Shown: piece by piece, positions 1-7,660 of the stretch
Position numbering within the stretch: the stretch's first letter is position 1
Layout of the letters: every line of letters starts with the position of its first letter
NCBI GenBank assembly: GCA_024280015.1
Contig: JAJRQY010000053.1
Span: forward strand, 1-33,656
Direction of reading: 5' to 3'
From: Actinomycetes bacterium
GTDB lineage: Bacteria; Actinomycetota; Acidimicrobiia; Acidimicrobiales; SZUA-35
Length of the DNA stretch: 33,656 nucleotides
Translations under genes and position numbers: made by a program
Notes under the pieces: generated by a model
Databases searched by the model: none
What the model was told of the DNA's origin: nothing
Seen by the model: the letters and a program-made list of their open reading frames with translations, nothing else

Positions 1-874
1 CAAGTGCGGCCTCAACCCGACCACGTTCTTCAACAATGGAGGCCACCCTGGTTTGCATGTCATCCAAGAAACCCAGGGCGGCGAGTCCAGCGGCTTGTTT
101 CATGGCGTCCAGGTGGTAAGGCAATACGACCTTGTCCAGCTCAGCTACCAGCCAGCGAGGACCAATGAGGTAGCCCAAGCGAGCGCCCGCCATGGCCCAC
201 GTTTTTGAGTAGGTCCTGGTCACAACCAAGGGTGCTTCTTCTTCGACGAGTTCGAGAGCAGACCAGGGAGCAAACTGTCCGTAGGCCTCGTCCACCACCA
301 ACAAGCCACCAAAAGCAGCGATCCCCGCAAGCATGGCCACCACGGTTTCACGAGGCTCAACAATGCCGGTCGGGTTGTTGGGCGAGCAAACAAAGCTGAC
401 AGCGGGCCTCTGCTCGGCCAGTACGGCCATGGCCGATGGACGGTCAATAAGAAAGTTGTCGTCCCGATCACCGGCGATACAGGATGCGCCGGTGATCCTG
501 GCCAGGTGCGCGTGGAGGGCATAGGTCGGCTCAAAGGTCAAGACCGACCGTCCAGCACCGGCAAAGGTCAGGAGCAGGGTTTGTAGCACCTCGTTGGAGC
601 CGTTGGCGCAGAAGACCTGCTCGATGTCGACCTGGTGAAACTCGGCCAGGGCGCGGCGCAAGTTGGTTGCCGCTCGATCGGGATAGCGATGCCAGTCAAT
701 GCAAAGCGCAGCATCGGCAACTGCCTGAGCAAACTCGGGTGGCGGCGGGCCGGGAGCCTCATTGGTATTGAGACGAACTTCCACTTCGACCTGGGGCGAG
801 TGATACCCCTCGAGCGAACGCAGGTCGTCTCGAACCCTTGGACGGAGGGGCTCGTTCTCGTTGGACGCGCTCAT
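1..874 (-). CDS. hisC: Histidinol-phosphate aminotransferase, 3' end beyond window
   Basis: PLP-dependent enzyme that converts imidazole-acetol phosphate and glutamate to histidinol phosphate, in the histidine pathway in the cytoplasm. About 291 N-terminal residues are visible and the C-terminus lies outside the window. Aminotransferase class I/II motifs seen in order are CANGSNEVL, SPNNPTG, VDEAYGQF and TYSKTWAMAGARLGY. The Schiff-base lysine in SKT is near residue 224. The start ATG (874-872) overlaps the hisD stop as ATGA, so translation is probably coupled to hisD in one his operon. The family normally has 350-370 residues, so roughly 60-80 are missing. The assignment is firm; HisC and aromatic aminotransferases of this fold can be confused, but the hisD neighbour decides it. 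Confidence 0.93.
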   Translation of the reverse strand, partial: MSASNENEPLRPRVRDDLRSLEGYHSPQVEVEVRLNTNEAPGPPPPEFAQAVADAALCIDWHRYPDRAATNLRRALAEFHQVDIEQVFCANGSNEVLQTLLLTFAGAGRSVLTFEPTYALHAHLARITGASCIAGDRDDNFLIDRPSAMAVLAEQRPAVSFVCSPNNPTGIVEPRETVVAMLAGIAAFGGLLVVDEAYGQFAPWSALELVEEEAPLVVTRTYSKTWAMAGARLGYLIGPRWLVAELDKVVLPYHLDAMKQAAGLAALGFLDDMQTRVASIVEERGRVEAAL

Positions 875-2199
875 GATGTCGCCTGCTCAGAACTACTGTT
901 CTTGGGGGCATCGTTGCCAGTCAGCCGCATGCGGATCGAGAGGGCGTGGGCATCGAGTCCTTCGCATTCGGCCAAGGCAATGGCGTCGGGGCCAAGGGTG
1001 TCGATCCCGACCTGATCGATGACGACAACGTGATGATCCTTGAGGAAGTCACCAACGGTTAGTGCACTAGCGAATCGGGCCGAGCCATAGGTCGGTAAAA
1101 CATGGGAGGGACCGGCAACGTAGTCGCCAATGGAGGCGGGGGCCATATTGCCGCAGAAGATAGCACCAGCATTCTTGACGCCCTCAGCCATGACCTCCGC
1201 ATCATGCACCATCAGTTCCACATGCTCAGGGGCAATAGCGTTGACGACTGCTAGCGCGGCTTCACGGTCATCGACCAGGGCGACATAACCGCCTTCGGCC
1301 AGGGTGGAGGCGATCTCACTGGCTCTTGGCGACTTCGCCATCAGCTCGTCACCGGCTCTACAGACTGCATCGGCAACGACCTCATCCCAAGTCACCAGCC
1401 AGGCCAATCCGTCCGGGCCATGCTCGGCTTGGACCATGACATCAATGGCGGCAAATTCTGGAATTGCTGAATCGTCGGCAACAACTACCACTTCGGAAGG
1501 GCCGGCGAAGGCGGCGGCCACGCCAACATCAGAAGCCACTTCTTGTTTGGCCAGGGCAACATAGACATTGCCGGGGCCAGCGATCACGTCGACGGCGGAG
1601 ATGGATTCGGTACCGTAGGCCATGGCGGCAATGGCCTGGGCTCCACCAACGGCGTACACCGTCGATACCCCGCTCAATCTGGCCGCGGCTAAAACTACGG
1701 GCGACACTCCCCCGAACTCCTTGGACGGAGGAACACACAACACAATGTCCTCAACGCCAGCGACACGCGCCGGAACTGCGGTCATGATGACGGTGCTTGG
1801 GTATTGGGCTCTGCCCCCGGGCACATACAAGCCCGCCCGGTCAATGGGGCGCTGGTAGGCCCGGATTGTCATGCCAGGACTGTCGACCAAGCTTTCTGGC
1901 CGAAGCTGGTGCTGATGGAAGCGCTCAACGTTCTTGATCGCGGTATCCATTGCTCGACGCAAGGTGGGGCTGAGGGCTTCGACAGCTCGATCAAGATCTT
2001 CGTCTGTGAGCGGCAACGAAGACAACGCTACCCCGTCAAAACGTTCGGTCAGTTCCAGCAATTTCGCATCGCCATGCTCACGGACATCGGCCAAGATCGA
2101 ACGGACAATGTCCAGCGGCTTCTCACCGGCGATGGTTGGTCGAGGGAGAAGGTCAGCAGTGTCGCTGCCCTTACCTCGTAGATCGAGCCGATTCAGCAC
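871..2199 (-). CDS. hisD: Histidinol dehydrogenase
   Basis: Zinc- and NAD-dependent enzyme that oxidises L-histidinol to L-histidine in two steps, the last of the pathway. The frame stays open up to 2280, but GTG at 2199 is the better start: it has an AGGAGA ribosome site about 9 nt upstream and opens with VLNRLDLRG, the usual HisD N-terminus. This gives 442 residues, normal for the family. Motifs visible are IAGPGNVYVALAKQEV (NAD region), GPSEVVVVADDSA, MVQAEHGPDG (zinc-ligand Gln and His), APEHVELM and GPSHVLPT. It is followed by hisC with a 4-nt overlap. The upstream leader contains a short tandem repeat (see 2219-2266). Confidence 0.95.
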   Translation of the reverse strand: MLNRLDLRGKGSDTADLLPRPTIAGEKPLDIVRSILADVREHGDAKLLELTERFDGVALSSLPLTDEDLDRAVEALSPTLRRAMDTAIKNVERFHQHQLRPESLVDSPGMTIRAYQRPIDRAGLYVPGGRAQYPSTVIMTAVPARVAGVEDIVLCVPPSKEFGGVSPVVLAAARLSGVSTVYAVGGAQAIAAMAYGTESISAVDVIAGPGNVYVALAKQEVASDVGVAAAFAGPSEVVVVADDSAIPEFAAIDVMVQAEHGPDGLAWLVTWDEVVADAVCRAGDELMAKSPRASEIASTLAEGGYVALVDDREAALAVVNAIAPEHVELMVHDAEVMAEGVKNAGAIFCGNMAPASIGDYVAGPSHVLPTYGSARFASALTVGDFLKDHHVVVIDQVGIDTLGPDAIALAECEGLDAHALSIRMRLTGNDAPKNSSSEQATS

Positions 2200-2218
2200 C
2201 AGATTCTCTCCTGGACAG

Positions 2219-2266
2219 TATTGCTTCTTGTATTGCTGCTTGAGTTGCTGCTTTGTATTGCTGACT
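2219..2266. repeat. Imperfect 12-bp tandem repeat upstream of hisD
   Basis: Four adjacent copies of a unit near TGTATTGCTGCT (plus strand): TATTGCTTCT, TGTATTGCTGCT, TGAGTTGCTGCT and TTGTATTGCTGACT. They lie 20-67 bp upstream of the hisD GTG, in its leader or promoter. If the longer hisD frame were translated they would encode a Gln/Lys/Tyr-rich stretch. Function is unknown; a repeated operator or a leader element is possible. Confidence 0.6.
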
Positions 2267-2335
2267 GGTTGCCCAGCCACTGCGGCTCGACGCTACCGTA
2301 CGCCGCCCTGGTAGCGGTGCGAATTTGGAGGACTC

Positions 2336-2524
2336 ATGGCAATCGACGTCAGTGCCCTTGGATCAATTGAATTATCACTGGAAGAAGTGATCGACCGTCT
2401 ACGAGAGGTTTCTCGCGATCTTGACGATGACGACGAGGTCGGCTCGGAGTTGCGTGAGGTAGAACGTCAGCTCCATATGGCTTTTCGTCGTTTGGAGAAA
2501 GCCACCCGACGGGCGATCACCTAG
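2336..2524 (+). CDS. Small acidic/helical protein of 62 residues, unknown function
   Basis: I do not recognise this protein. It begins MAIDVSALGSIELSLEEVIDRL and is almost entirely charged amphipathic helix, with an acidic run LDDDDEVGSELREVE in the middle and a basic end (RRLEKATRRAIT). It has no signal peptide or membrane segment, so it is probably cytoplasmic. A strong ribosome site GGAGGA lies 4 nt before the ATG, and a possible -10 box TACCGT sits at 2294-2299. It is divergent from hisD and convergent with nth. The good ribosome site and clean stop before a hairpin-rich gap support a real gene. It may fold as a helical hairpin or bind a partner, but no role can be assigned. Confidence 0.7.
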   Translation: MAIDVSALGSIELSLEEVIDRLREVSRDLDDDDEVGSELREVERQLHMAFRRLEKATRRAIT

Positions 2525-2570
2525 GGTTGCTTCCCGAAAAGCCGACCAACCTGCTAATCCCAAAAATCAC

Positions 2571-2596
2571 ACAGACGCCCCATAGGGGCGCCTGTG
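2571..2596. terminator. Strong hairpin downstream of the 62-residue gene
   Basis: ACAGACGCCCC, loop ATA, GGGGCGCCTGT: an 11-bp stem with one mismatch and a 3-nt loop. There is no T-run after it on the plus strand. It lies 47 nt after the stop of the small gene and could block transcription or be part of a structured RNA. Confidence 0.4.
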
Positions 2597-2633
2597 GAGC
2601 TACTGGCGGGCGGCGGATCCCCCCAGCAGCATT

Positions 2634-2656
2634 TACCAGGTGGCGGGAACCTGGTA
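2634..2656. repeat. Perfect 8-bp stem-loop
   Basis: TACCAGGT, 7-nt loop GGCGGGA, ACCTGGTA. It is the second of a chain of hairpins in the 246-bp gap between two convergent genes. Confidence 0.5.
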
Positions 2657-2684
2657 TCGGTAACCTAGGTGACATCGTGGGACC

Positions 2685-2709
2685 AGTGGGTGATCTCACC
2701 CACTTTTCT
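2685..2709 (+). terminator. Probable terminator between small gene and nth
   Basis: AGTGGGTGA-TC-TCACCCACT is a perfect 9-bp inverted repeat around 2 nt, directly followed by TTTCTC on the plus strand. The shape fits a Rho-independent terminator for the 2336-2524 gene. A protein-binding palindrome is the alternative. Confidence 0.5.
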
Positions 2710-2770
2710 CTGCGGCTGACCAGATCCTGTCCAAGCGGTTCCCGCAAGGCCAGCGGACTTGGAGCAATCT

Positions 2771-3430
2771 TCAAACGGTGCTGGACGGACAGAAATCGTT
2801 CAGCACACACGCTTCGCACTGGGGACGTCTGGCGATGCAGACCCTTCGGCCATGCAGAATCATTCGCAAGCTGAACGAGCCACGCTCTGCCGCTGGCACC
2901 ATCGGGTTGAGTAGTAGTTCGACCTTGACCGCGTCGCGCTGTTGAGATTCGGGCAATGCCTCCGTCAAGTGCAGAAGCTGGCTCAGTCGAAGCACGTGGG
3001 TGTCAACCGGCAAGCCGGGAAGGTCAAGAGCCACGCTGCGAACAACATTGGCGGTCTTGCGGCCAACCCCGGCAAGGGCGACCAGATCCTTCATCGACGT
3101 TGGGACCTGACCATCGTGATGGTCCATCAGTTGATTGGCGCACTTGATCACGCTCTTGGCCTTATTGCGGAAAAGGCCGAGCGAATTGATGAGTGCTTCA
3201 ACCTCTTCCTGACTGGCCTCGGACATGCTTTCGGCGTCTGGGTAGTGAGCGAACAAGCCAGGAGTGGCCTTGTTCACACCGACATCGGTGGCCTGGGCCG
3301 ACAAGATGGTGGCAATCAGCAATTGGAAGGAAGTTGTGTGGTCCAATTCACAGAGTGCCTCGGGGTAGAGCAAGGTGAGTCGCTCGTTGGTTCGTTGCGC
3401 TCTGCCTTTTGGGGTGCGGGGTCTGGCCAT
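2771..3430 (-). CDS. nth: Endonuclease III, base-excision repair
   Basis: DNA glycosylase/AP lyase that removes oxidised pyrimidines. The 219 residues are typical. The helix-hairpin-helix is LAGVGRKTANVV, whose lysine is the catalytic nucleophile, and the aspartate is in PVDTHV. The 4Fe-4S loop C-X6-C-X2-C-X5-C is complete at the C-terminus. The ATG at 3430 follows a TAGCCT box by 6 nt and has no ribosome site, which fits a leaderless mRNA. It is divergent from mshD, with 74 bp between start codons, and convergent with the 62-residue gene. The C-terminus has no odd features, although the last codons fall in a 10-bp hairpin at 2778-2806. Confidence 0.95.
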   Translation of the reverse strand: MARPRTPKGRAQRTNERLTLLYPEALCELDHTTSFQLLIATILSAQATDVGVNKATPGLFAHYPDAESMSEASQEEVEALINSLGLFRNKAKSVIKCANQLMDHHDGQVPTSMKDLVALAGVGRKTANVVRSVALDLPGLPVDTHVLRLSQLLHLTEALPESQQRDAVKVELLLNPMVPAAERGSFSLRMILHGRRVCIARRPQCEACVLNDFCPSSTV

Positions 3431-3442
3431 AGGTGGAGGCTA
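3431..3442 (-). promoter_or_regulatory. Leaderless -10 box of nth
   Basis: TAGCCT on the minus strand (3442-3437), then CCACCT and the ATG. The 6-nt spacer places the predicted transcription start at the start codon. No clear -35 is visible. Confidence 0.6.
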
Positions 3443-3490
3443 GTGGAGTTGGGCAAGAAAGTCGGAGGTAGCCCACGACAACCGGCCTAC

Positions 3491-3504
3491 TAGGCTGGCA
3501 GAGA
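3491..3504 (+). promoter_or_regulatory. Leaderless -10 box of mshD
   Basis: TAGGCT (3491-3496) followed by 8 nt and ATG at 3505. No ribosome site lies between them. Confidence 0.55.
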
Positions 3505-4449
3505 ATGACTCTTCCTCAGATGCTCCGATCCAATGACCCCGCCCTGTCGGATCGGCTGCGCCGGCTCGCGGCCCGCTCGGTGCCACCTGGTCTCGCTGAC
3601 AGTCGCTTCGATGAGACATGGATGCAGGACGTGAACCAAGCGGGCGAGCGATTCGTGGCCGCAGCGTTGTCGAGGGATGATGGAGAACTCACCGCCTACG
3701 TCGGTGGGATCGCCGAAGGTGCTCAGCTTCATCTTGAGGTCCTCATAGACCTCGAGCTTTCCGACCCTCTAGCTGCCACGATCCAGCTGCTGAGGTTCCT
3801 TGCCTCAAGTGTCGGACTGCCTGACGCCAACCAGCAGAGCAAGCTGCAAGCCAGCGACTTGGAGGTCATTGTTTGGGCCAAACCCAGTTTTGGCTGGCAA
3901 GACGGCTTGACCGATCTCCGACTCGGATCGGGCTCCCGGATGCAGACCCACCGGGCACTCCACCAGATGCAGGCACCAATGGCCGATGTCCTCACCGACG
4001 CAAAGCCGTTGACTACCCGAGCATTCAGTCCCGGAATCGACGATGAGGCCCTCCGACTTCTGAACAATCGGGCCTTTGCCAAACATCCGGATCAGGGAGG
4101 ACAAAGCGAGAGCAGGTTCAGGGAGGGCCTCGACCAGGACTGGGTCCGCCCCGAAGGAATTCGGATCTATGAAGTAGACAACAAGATGGCAGGGTTTTGC
4201 TGGACGAGGATCCATCAAGAGCCGCCCTTGGGCGAAATCTACGTCATCGGCATCGATCCCGACTTCCATGGCCAAAGGCTCGGGGGTCCAATAACGGCCG
4301 CTGGCCTGCACTGGCTTCAGAATCAGGGGCTGGAAACAGCAATGCTGTATGTCGAGGCCAACAACGAACCGGCCTTGGCGACCTATGAGCGACTTGGCTT
4401 TCGTATCGTCAGAACTGACCGATCTTGGCGCTGGATCACGCTCCGATGA
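3505..4449 (+). CDS. mshD: Mycothiol synthase (MshD)
   Basis: Acetyl-CoA:cysteinyl-glucosaminyl-inositol N-acetyltransferase, the last step of mycothiol synthesis; mycothiol is the main actinobacterial low-molecular-weight thiol. The 314 residues hold two GNAT folds. The C-terminal half carries the recognisable stretch FSPGIDDEALRLLNNRAFAKHPDQGG, then GEIYVIGIDPDFHGQRLGG (acetyl-CoA loop) and MLYVEANNEPALATYERLGF. The N-terminal GNAT domain (about residues 1-150) is degenerate, as is usual in MshD. The start is fixed by a TAGGCT box 8 nt upstream. The 3' end overlaps the convergent transporter gene by 14 nt. This gene is the best taxonomic marker in the window, since mycothiol is essentially restricted to Actinomycetota. 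Confidence 0.92.
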   Translation: MTLPQMLRSNDPALSDRLRRLAARSVPPGLADSRFDETWMQDVNQAGERFVAAALSRDDGELTAYVGGIAEGAQLHLEVLIDLELSDPLAATIQLLRFLASSVGLPDANQQSKLQASDLEVIVWAKPSFGWQDGLTDLRLGSGSRMQTHRALHQMQAPMADVLTDAKPLTTRAFSPGIDDEALRLLNNRAFAKHPDQGGQSESRFREGLDQDWVRPEGIRIYEVDNKMAGFCWTRIHQEPPLGEIYVIGIDPDFHGQRLGGPITAAGLHWLQNQGLETAMLYVEANNEPALATYERLGFRIVRTDRSWRWITLR

Positions 4450-5146
4450 GGGACCCAATCGAGTAAGTAATCATGGCCGGGATCGCGGTAAAGATCAATT
4501 GGCGACCAACTGCCTTTGTCCGTGAGCCTTCGGTGAAGTAGCTGATGCTCAGGCCAATGATGACAGCCGCGATCAGAGCCAGGACCATAGAAGCCAGAAC
4601 CGCGTTGGTGCCATCGGTGTAGAACCAGGGAAGAAGTGGGGTGAGGGCACCCAGGGAGAAGGCAACCAGAGACCATCCCGCGGCACTGAGCGGAGATCCC
4701 AAGTCATCAGGGCTCACACCAATTTCTTCACGGGCGTGGAACTCCAGGGCAACTTCCGGCTTGTCCATCAAGTCATCAGCTAGCTCGCGAGCCAGATCGG
4801 GATTGAGACCACGGCTCACATAGCGGTGAGCCATTTCTTCTGCTTCGCCAGCAGGGTTGCGCTTCAGCTCTCGACGCTCCATTGATATTTCACGCTCGAA
4901 TAGATCGGCTTGAACCCTCATCGAGTTGTATTCGCCAGCCGCCATCGAGATGGCCCCCGCCACGAGGCCAGCAACCCCGGCCACCTGCACAGCACTGGAA
5001 CTCGTCGACGCTCCGGCCACGCCAAGAATCAGGCCAACGTTGGAGACCAATCCGTCACTCACGCCAAAGACCGCGGCTCGGGCCGCGCCACCCTGAACAT
5101 CTCGATGTTCGTGCAGGTGGGCGGGAGCAACCGAGTGAGAACTCAT
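4436..5146 (-). CDS. VIT1/CCC1-family iron/manganese transporter
   Basis: Membrane protein of 236 residues related to vacuolar iron transporter VIT1/CCC1, which moves Fe2+ or Mn2+, probably out of the cytoplasm. TM1 contains the family signature AVFGVSDGLVSNVGLILGVAGA. TM2 carries AGAISMAAGEYNSM, with the conserved Met and Glu. A charged cytoplasmic segment (about residues 75-145, with EREISMERRELKRNP) corresponds to the metal-binding domain. Three more hydrophobic segments follow, to the C-terminus. The ATG lies 7 nt after a TAAGGT box with no ribosome site. It is divergent from rlmN with 50 bp between starts, and convergent and overlapping with mshD. Which metal it moves cannot be read from the sequence. 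Confidence 0.88.
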   Translation of the reverse strand: MSSHSVAPAHLHEHRDVQGGAARAAVFGVSDGLVSNVGLILGVAGASTSSSAVQVAGVAGLVAGAISMAAGEYNSMRVQADLFEREISMERRELKRNPAGEAEEMAHRYVSRGLNPDLARELADDLMDKPEVALEFHAREEIGVSPDDLGSPLSAAGWSLVAFSLGALTPLLPWFYTDGTNAVLASMVLALIAAVIIGLSISYFTEGSRTKAVGRQLIFTAIPAMITYSIGSLIGA

Positions 5147-5159
5147 GGTGACTACCTTA
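5147..5159 (-). promoter_or_regulatory. Leaderless -10 box of the VIT1/CCC1 gene
   Basis: TAAGGT (5159-5154) then AGTCACC and ATG, a 7-nt spacer. Confidence 0.5.
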
Positions 5160-5183
5160 TTGGATGACCCTTGCTTTAGGCCC

Positions 5184-5196
5184 TAGCCTTGCCTCC
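5184..5196 (+). promoter_or_regulatory. Leaderless -10 box of rlmN
   Basis: TAGCCT (5184-5189) then TGCCTCC and ATG at 5197. This selects 5197 over the upstream in-frame ATG at 5164. Confidence 0.6.
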
Positions 5197-6234
5197 ATGA
5201 CTTCGCCTTGGGACCTTGACCGGGACGCCCTTACCGACCTGTTGAGCGATCAGCCTCGATACCGGGTGGACCAGGTCTGGAAAGGGCTCTATGACCAGGG
5301 TGTCGCTCCATCGGCGATCTCCACCCTGCCTCGGGCCTTGCGTGAACGGTTGGCAACAGACCTCACACCAGCCTTAGACCTGACTACGCGCTCGATCTCC
5401 GAGGACGAGCTGACGGTCAAGAGTTTGTGGAATATGTCTGGCGACGCCGCCATCGAAACCGTGCTGATGCACTATCCCGACCGCTCAACCATCTGTGTTT
5501 CCAGTCAGGCGGGCTGCGCCATGGCTTGCGGGTTCTGCGCCACTGGCCAGGCTGGCTATCAGCGCAACCTGACCGTTGGCGAGATCCTGGAGCAAGTGGT
5601 GCTGGCCAGAAGCGAAGCACTGCCTCGCCGATTGTCCAACATCGTGTTTATGGGGATGGGCGAGCCCTTCGCTAACTATGACCGGGTCATGGAAGCCATC
5701 CGACGGATTATCGCTGACCTAGGCATTGGTGCCCGCAAGATCACGGTTTCAACGGTCGGGCTGGTTCCCCAGATACGCCGCTTTGCCAACGAAGGCCTAC
5801 AAGTTGGACTTGCGGTCTCATTGCATGCCGCAAACAATGAGCTGCGAACCAGCCTGGTTCCGGTCAACAAGAAGCATCCAATCGAAGCGATCGTTGACGC
5901 CTCGCGCCAGTTTCGAGACAAGACTGGACGTCGGGTGAGCTTCGAGTGGGCCATGATCGACGGTGTTAACGATCGGACCAGCGATGCCAAGGAGCTGGCC
6001 AAGGTCGCTCGAGAAGCCGCTGCTCATGTCAATCTCATTCCCCTCAATCCGACACCGGGCTGGCCAACCGTTGGCAGCCCGGCGAGCCGGATCAGAGATT
6101 TTGCCAACGAGCTGGATTCTCTTGGCGTCAATGTGACCGTTCGGCGCAATCGCGGTAACGAAATCGATGCAGCTTGTGGGCAGCTTCGGGCGAACCAGGG
6201 AGCAACACCGGTCAAGCTTCGACCAAAACGCTAG
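5197..6234 (+). CDS. rlmN: 23S rRNA (adenine-C2)-methyltransferase RlmN
   Basis: Radical-SAM enzyme that methylates C2 of A2503 in 23S rRNA (and A37 in some tRNAs). With the ATG at 5197 the protein has 345 residues and starts MTSPWDLDRDALTDLL. An ATG at 5164 is in frame but lies upstream of the TAGCCT box. The radical-SAM CX3CX2C cluster is C107, C111 and C114 (GCAMACGFC). The catalytic methyl-carrier region near the C-terminus is NEIDAACGQL, with Cys about residue 327. FMGMGEPFANYDRV and GLAVSLHAANNELR are typical of the family. All key cysteines are present. The related Cfr shares the fold, but the housekeeping context and N-terminus support RlmN. Confidence 0.95.
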   Translation: MTSPWDLDRDALTDLLSDQPRYRVDQVWKGLYDQGVAPSAISTLPRALRERLATDLTPALDLTTRSISEDELTVKSLWNMSGDAAIETVLMHYPDRSTICVSSQAGCAMACGFCATGQAGYQRNLTVGEILEQVVLARSEALPRRLSNIVFMGMGEPFANYDRVMEAIRRIIADLGIGARKITVSTVGLVPQIRRFANEGLQVGLAVSLHAANNELRTSLVPVNKKHPIEAIVDASRQFRDKTGRRVSFEWAMIDGVNDRTSDAKELAKVAREAAAHVNLIPLNPTPGWPTVGSPASRIRDFANELDSLGVNVTVRRNRGNEIDAACGQLRANQGATPVKLRPKR

Positions 6235-6325
6235 GAACTGCCAGCGAAGTGTGCAGCTGCCAGTGACACAGGCCTTTGGGCCGGATTTAGCTGCCAACAG
6301 TTGGGTCAGCGTTTGTCGGCTCGGT

Positions 6326-6337
6326 TAGCCTTCGGCG
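6326..6337 (+). promoter_or_regulatory. Leaderless -10 box of the MaoC gene
   Basis: TAGCCT (6326-6331) then TCGGCG and ATG at 6338, a 6-nt spacer. Confidence 0.6.
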
Positions 6338-6799
6338 ATGACAACTCAAGTTGAAGGAATTGAAGGACTGCGAGCCATCGTTGATCAGCACCTTGGCTAC
6401 AGCGAGTGGATCACGGTCTCCCAAGAGATGGTGAATACCTTTGCCGAGGCCACTGGTGATCACCAGTGGATCCACGTTGATGTTGAACGGGCAAAGGCTG
6501 AGTCACCATTTGGCGGCCCGATTGCCCACGGCTACCTGACCCTGTCGCTGGCGCCTCGACTGCTCCCAGAAGTCCTGGTGGCAACCGGCTTTGTGATGGG
6601 AGTCAACTACGGCACCGAAAAGGTTCGATTCCCCTCCCCCGTTCCCGTCGGCTCGCGGCTTCATATGGGAGCCACGGTGAAGGACGTGAAGGAGATTGAT
6701 GGTGGTTGTCAGTGCACCATCGAGTTGAGCTTCGAAGTTGAAGACTCGGCCAAACCTTCTTGTGTGGCTGCCGTGGTCTTCCGCTACTACGCCGGCTAG
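6338..6799 (+). CDS. MaoC-family hot-dog dehydratase (enoyl-CoA hydratase-like)
   Basis: Protein of 153 residues with a single hot-dog fold, likely hydrating or dehydrating an acyl-CoA as (R)-specific enoyl-CoA hydratases do. The hydratase-2 signature is clear: FAEATGDHQWIHVDVERA gives the catalytic Asp and His, and FGGPIAHGYLTLSL follows. The remainder (VNYGTEKVRFPSPVPVGSRL) is the usual substrate-tunnel part. The length matches single-domain MaoC proteins. It stands alone between rlmN and a convergent phosphatase gene, so context gives no substrate. The start follows a TAGCCT box by 6 nt. Confidence 0.87.
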   Translation: MTTQVEGIEGLRAIVDQHLGYSEWITVSQEMVNTFAEATGDHQWIHVDVERAKAESPFGGPIAHGYLTLSLAPRLLPEVLVATGFVMGVNYGTEKVRFPSPVPVGSRLHMGATVKDVKEIDGGCQCTIELSFEVEDSAKPSCVAAVVFRYYAG

Positions 6800-7126
6800 C
6801 GACTGGCCGGAGAGGGGGGCGACTACGACAGTTTGTCGAGCTGGAGTCCGCGGCGCCGACGGTGACGAGATTTAGTGCTGGCCCCGGGGGGCGGCGGCAT
6901 TCCCGGGGCCAGCTGAACGATGGCCAAGGCATAGCCTGGCTTCCCGTTCGGCCTACAAGATAGCCCGGCCAATCGAATTTACTCACCGACAGGCTGTCGT
7001 TTCTAAGAAATTTCTGACAATTTGTTGCAGGCTTGGTTCTGGAGATTGTCTGGCCACTTCCCCAGGTCAACCGAATTAGCGAAAGATCGACTCATATTTA
7101 GCCTCCATCACCCAAAAGATGGCCCG
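6800..7126. other. 327-bp gene-free gap between convergent genes
   Basis: It holds one very strong inverted repeat (6877-6913) and two TAGCCT hexamers (6932-6937, 7099-7104) that are not followed by start codons. The second half (about 6960-7110) is more A+T-rich. I see no credible coding frame or tRNA. Confidence 0.6.
6877..6913. terminator. Perfect 12-bp GC-rich inverted repeat
   Basis: GCTGGCCCCGGG, 13-nt loop, CCCGGGGCCAGC. There is no T-run on either side. It sits between convergent genes, so a bidirectional transcription barrier is the simplest reading. Confidence 0.5.
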
Positions 7127-7660
7127 CTACGCGCTGACGTTCGCCCGAGCTAGCGGGCCGATAACCCGTTCGATCAGCTCATCGACCTGGCCTACCATCT
7201 TGCGGTATTGACGCTTGCCGCGTTTGTACGGATCGCTAACATCCCATTCCGAAGAGAGATATTCCGCGCCGTCGCGGTATTGGAGCGCTTCCAATAGCCG
7301 TTCAACGGAATATCCGTCACGGATCAACGAAGCGGCCTGGAGCAAGGGCAAGGTCTTGGCGAAGACCTCGGGAAACGAGATCGCTATTTCCTGGACGTGT
7401 CGGCCTTCCATCGTCAAGATCAGCTCGGCTGCTCCCAGTGTCTCTGCTTCAAGCTGGTTGCTCCGGTGAGCCGCGGTCGAAATGTCTTTCTCCCCGAGGA
7501 TCTCGCCCAGTTCCTTAGGCATCGTCTTGCCGCTCTCCAGCAACCCAGCGGACCGAAACATGACCGTTTCCTCGCCAAAACGAGCGCGGGCAAGCAGCTC
7601 GGCTGTCGGGCTACGACAGATATTGGCAGTACAAACAAAGAGCACTCGGCGAGGTTCCAC
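7127..7660 (-). CDS. Low-molecular-weight protein-tyrosine phosphatase
   Basis: Cytoplasmic phosphatase of 177 residues. The P-loop CTANICRSP at residues 10-18 gives nucleophile C10 and R16, and the general-acid region is DVSDPYKRG near residue 142. The start is GTG at 7660, six nt after a TACTGT box, with no ribosome site. In polysaccharide systems such enzymes (Wzb, Etp) dephosphorylate the tyrosine cluster of BY-kinases. A BY-kinase occurs about 18 kb away at 25342, so a functional link is plausible but is inference. Arsenate reductase of the same fold is a less likely alternative. It is divergent from the menaquinone methyltransferase, with only 32 bp between the start codons. Confidence 0.87.
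   Translation of the reverse strand: MEPRRVLFVCTANICRSPTAELLARARFGEETVMFRSAGLLESGKTMPKELGEILGEKDISTAAHRSNQLEAETLGAAELILTMEGRHVQEIAISFPEVFAKTLPLLQAASLIRDGYSVERLLEALQYRDGAEYLSSEWDVSDPYKRGKRQYRKMVGQVDELIERVIGPLARANVSA

Noticed and set aside
2200-2280. Longer N-terminus of HisD
   Set aside because: It would encode the tandem repeat as a KQQ-rich peptide not known in HisD; GTG 2199 has a good ribosome site and the family N-terminus.
2942-3493. Open frame of 183 codons opposite nth
   Set aside because: nth has all catalytic and Fe-S residues; this frame has no motif and would cover the nth promoter.
3805-4458. Open frame of 217 codons opposite mshD
   Set aside because: mshD shows family motifs along its length; the opposite frame shows none.
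6932-7104. TAGCCT hexamers at 6932-6937 and 7099-7104
   Set aside because: No start codon follows at 6-8 nt, so they are not counted as leaderless promoters; they show that the hexamer also occurs by chance.
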